Source: Ephydatia muelleri | Lineage: Eukaryota; Porifera; Demospongiae; Spongillida; Spongillidae | Reading direction: 5' to 3' | NCBI GenBank assembly: GCA_013339895.1 | Contig: JABACO010000010.1 | Span: forward strand, 7,268,201 to 7,332,200 | Length of the DNA stretch: 64,000 nucleotides | The notes under the pieces: generated by a model | The model's database searches: none | The model's input: only the letters and a program-made list of their open reading frames with translations | What the model was told of the DNA's origin: nothing | Translations under genes and position numbers: made by a program | Shown here: positions 63,604-64,000 of the stretch, piece by piece | How the letters are laid out: each line of letters opens with the position of its first letter | Position numbering within the stretch: position 1 is the first letter of the stretch

Positions 63604-64000
63604 GCCGCACGAATCACACAAGTTTGTAACAAATCTCACCCTATTATTTTTATGTTTTGATGGAATGTGAAGAGGTTGTTTCAGTTGTTTTTGTTGTCGT
63701 TACGTTACTACGCGCTCTCGTGAGTATTTGACCAGCTGAATATGTCAATATAACGCCGCCATTTTGATTTCATTTCATGTTTTCCTTGGCCTTCTCACTT
63801 GGTGGCACTACAGTTGATATATGGGGTGAGAGGTTGAGGTAGTGCTCGTTCATTATGCTTTTCAGCTTCTGTTTAGGATCCCTTATCCCAGAGCAAGTTA
63901 GTACTGAGGAGTTGAATTTGGCATGAATGGATTCAGCTTCTTGCTCTCCCCATTAATCCACAGCCTGCTGGGTGTGTTGACATCTACTCAACCATGTGGT
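63604..64000. other. Right end of window, no gene seen
   Basis: Single-copy sequence with a CGCCGCCATTTTG word (YY1-like) near 63755 that could mark a promoter. No exon can be supported before the window ends. Confidence 0.35.

Overview
The window is metazoan nuclear DNA: AT-rich, intron-bearing genes with GT..AG junctions, long CA/GT and CT microsatellites, poly(G) tracts and dense degenerate DNA transposons. Gene content (a three-CH filamin, dynactin subunit 6, an LDLa/PPxY membrane protein, KRBA2-like integrase relics) suits a marine invertebrate, perhaps a sponge or other early-branching animal, but no marker fixes the taxon.

The dominant structure is a giant inverted duplication. Positions 1-28480 reappear in reverse complement at 29798-58219, around a gap of exactly 1,000 N (28481-29480) and 317 bp of further sequence. 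The arms are allele-like: a handful of amino-acid changes in the genes, different microsatellite and homopolymer lengths, and small indels. The simplest reading is two haplotypes joined head to head by a scaffolder. A true palindrome cannot be excluded from sequence alone. Every gene of the left arm is therefore listed twice.

Left arm, left to right: last two exons of an LDLa-domain single-pass membrane protein with two PPxY motifs (+); a relic of an integrase-type transposon (-); dynactin subunit 6 (-); a divergent promoter; a Ser/Pro-rich coiled-coil protein of 634 aa in four exons (+); an 806 bp hairpin element; a 1062 aa filamin-like protein with three calponin-homology domains and six filamin repeats (-); a second, longer transposon relic with integrase, cysteine-rich and Ulp1-like parts (-); a CAGTGGCGTAGC-ended element; and a mucin-like gene built of very short phase-1 exons (+) that runs into the gap. 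The right arm repeats this in reverse and continues outward to the first two exons (signal peptide, first LDLa) of the LDLa gene.

Beyond 59653 the sequence is single copy and mobile-element rich: a 773 bp element with 14 bp inverted ends and a 5 bp target duplication enclosing a second small element, and a 1,049 bp element with long imperfect inverted ends carrying an open frame for an Ulp1-like protease plus a zinc-finger-like tail. Filamin and dynactin 6 are cytoskeletal housekeeping genes; nothing suggests that the neighbouring genes form an operon or pathway.
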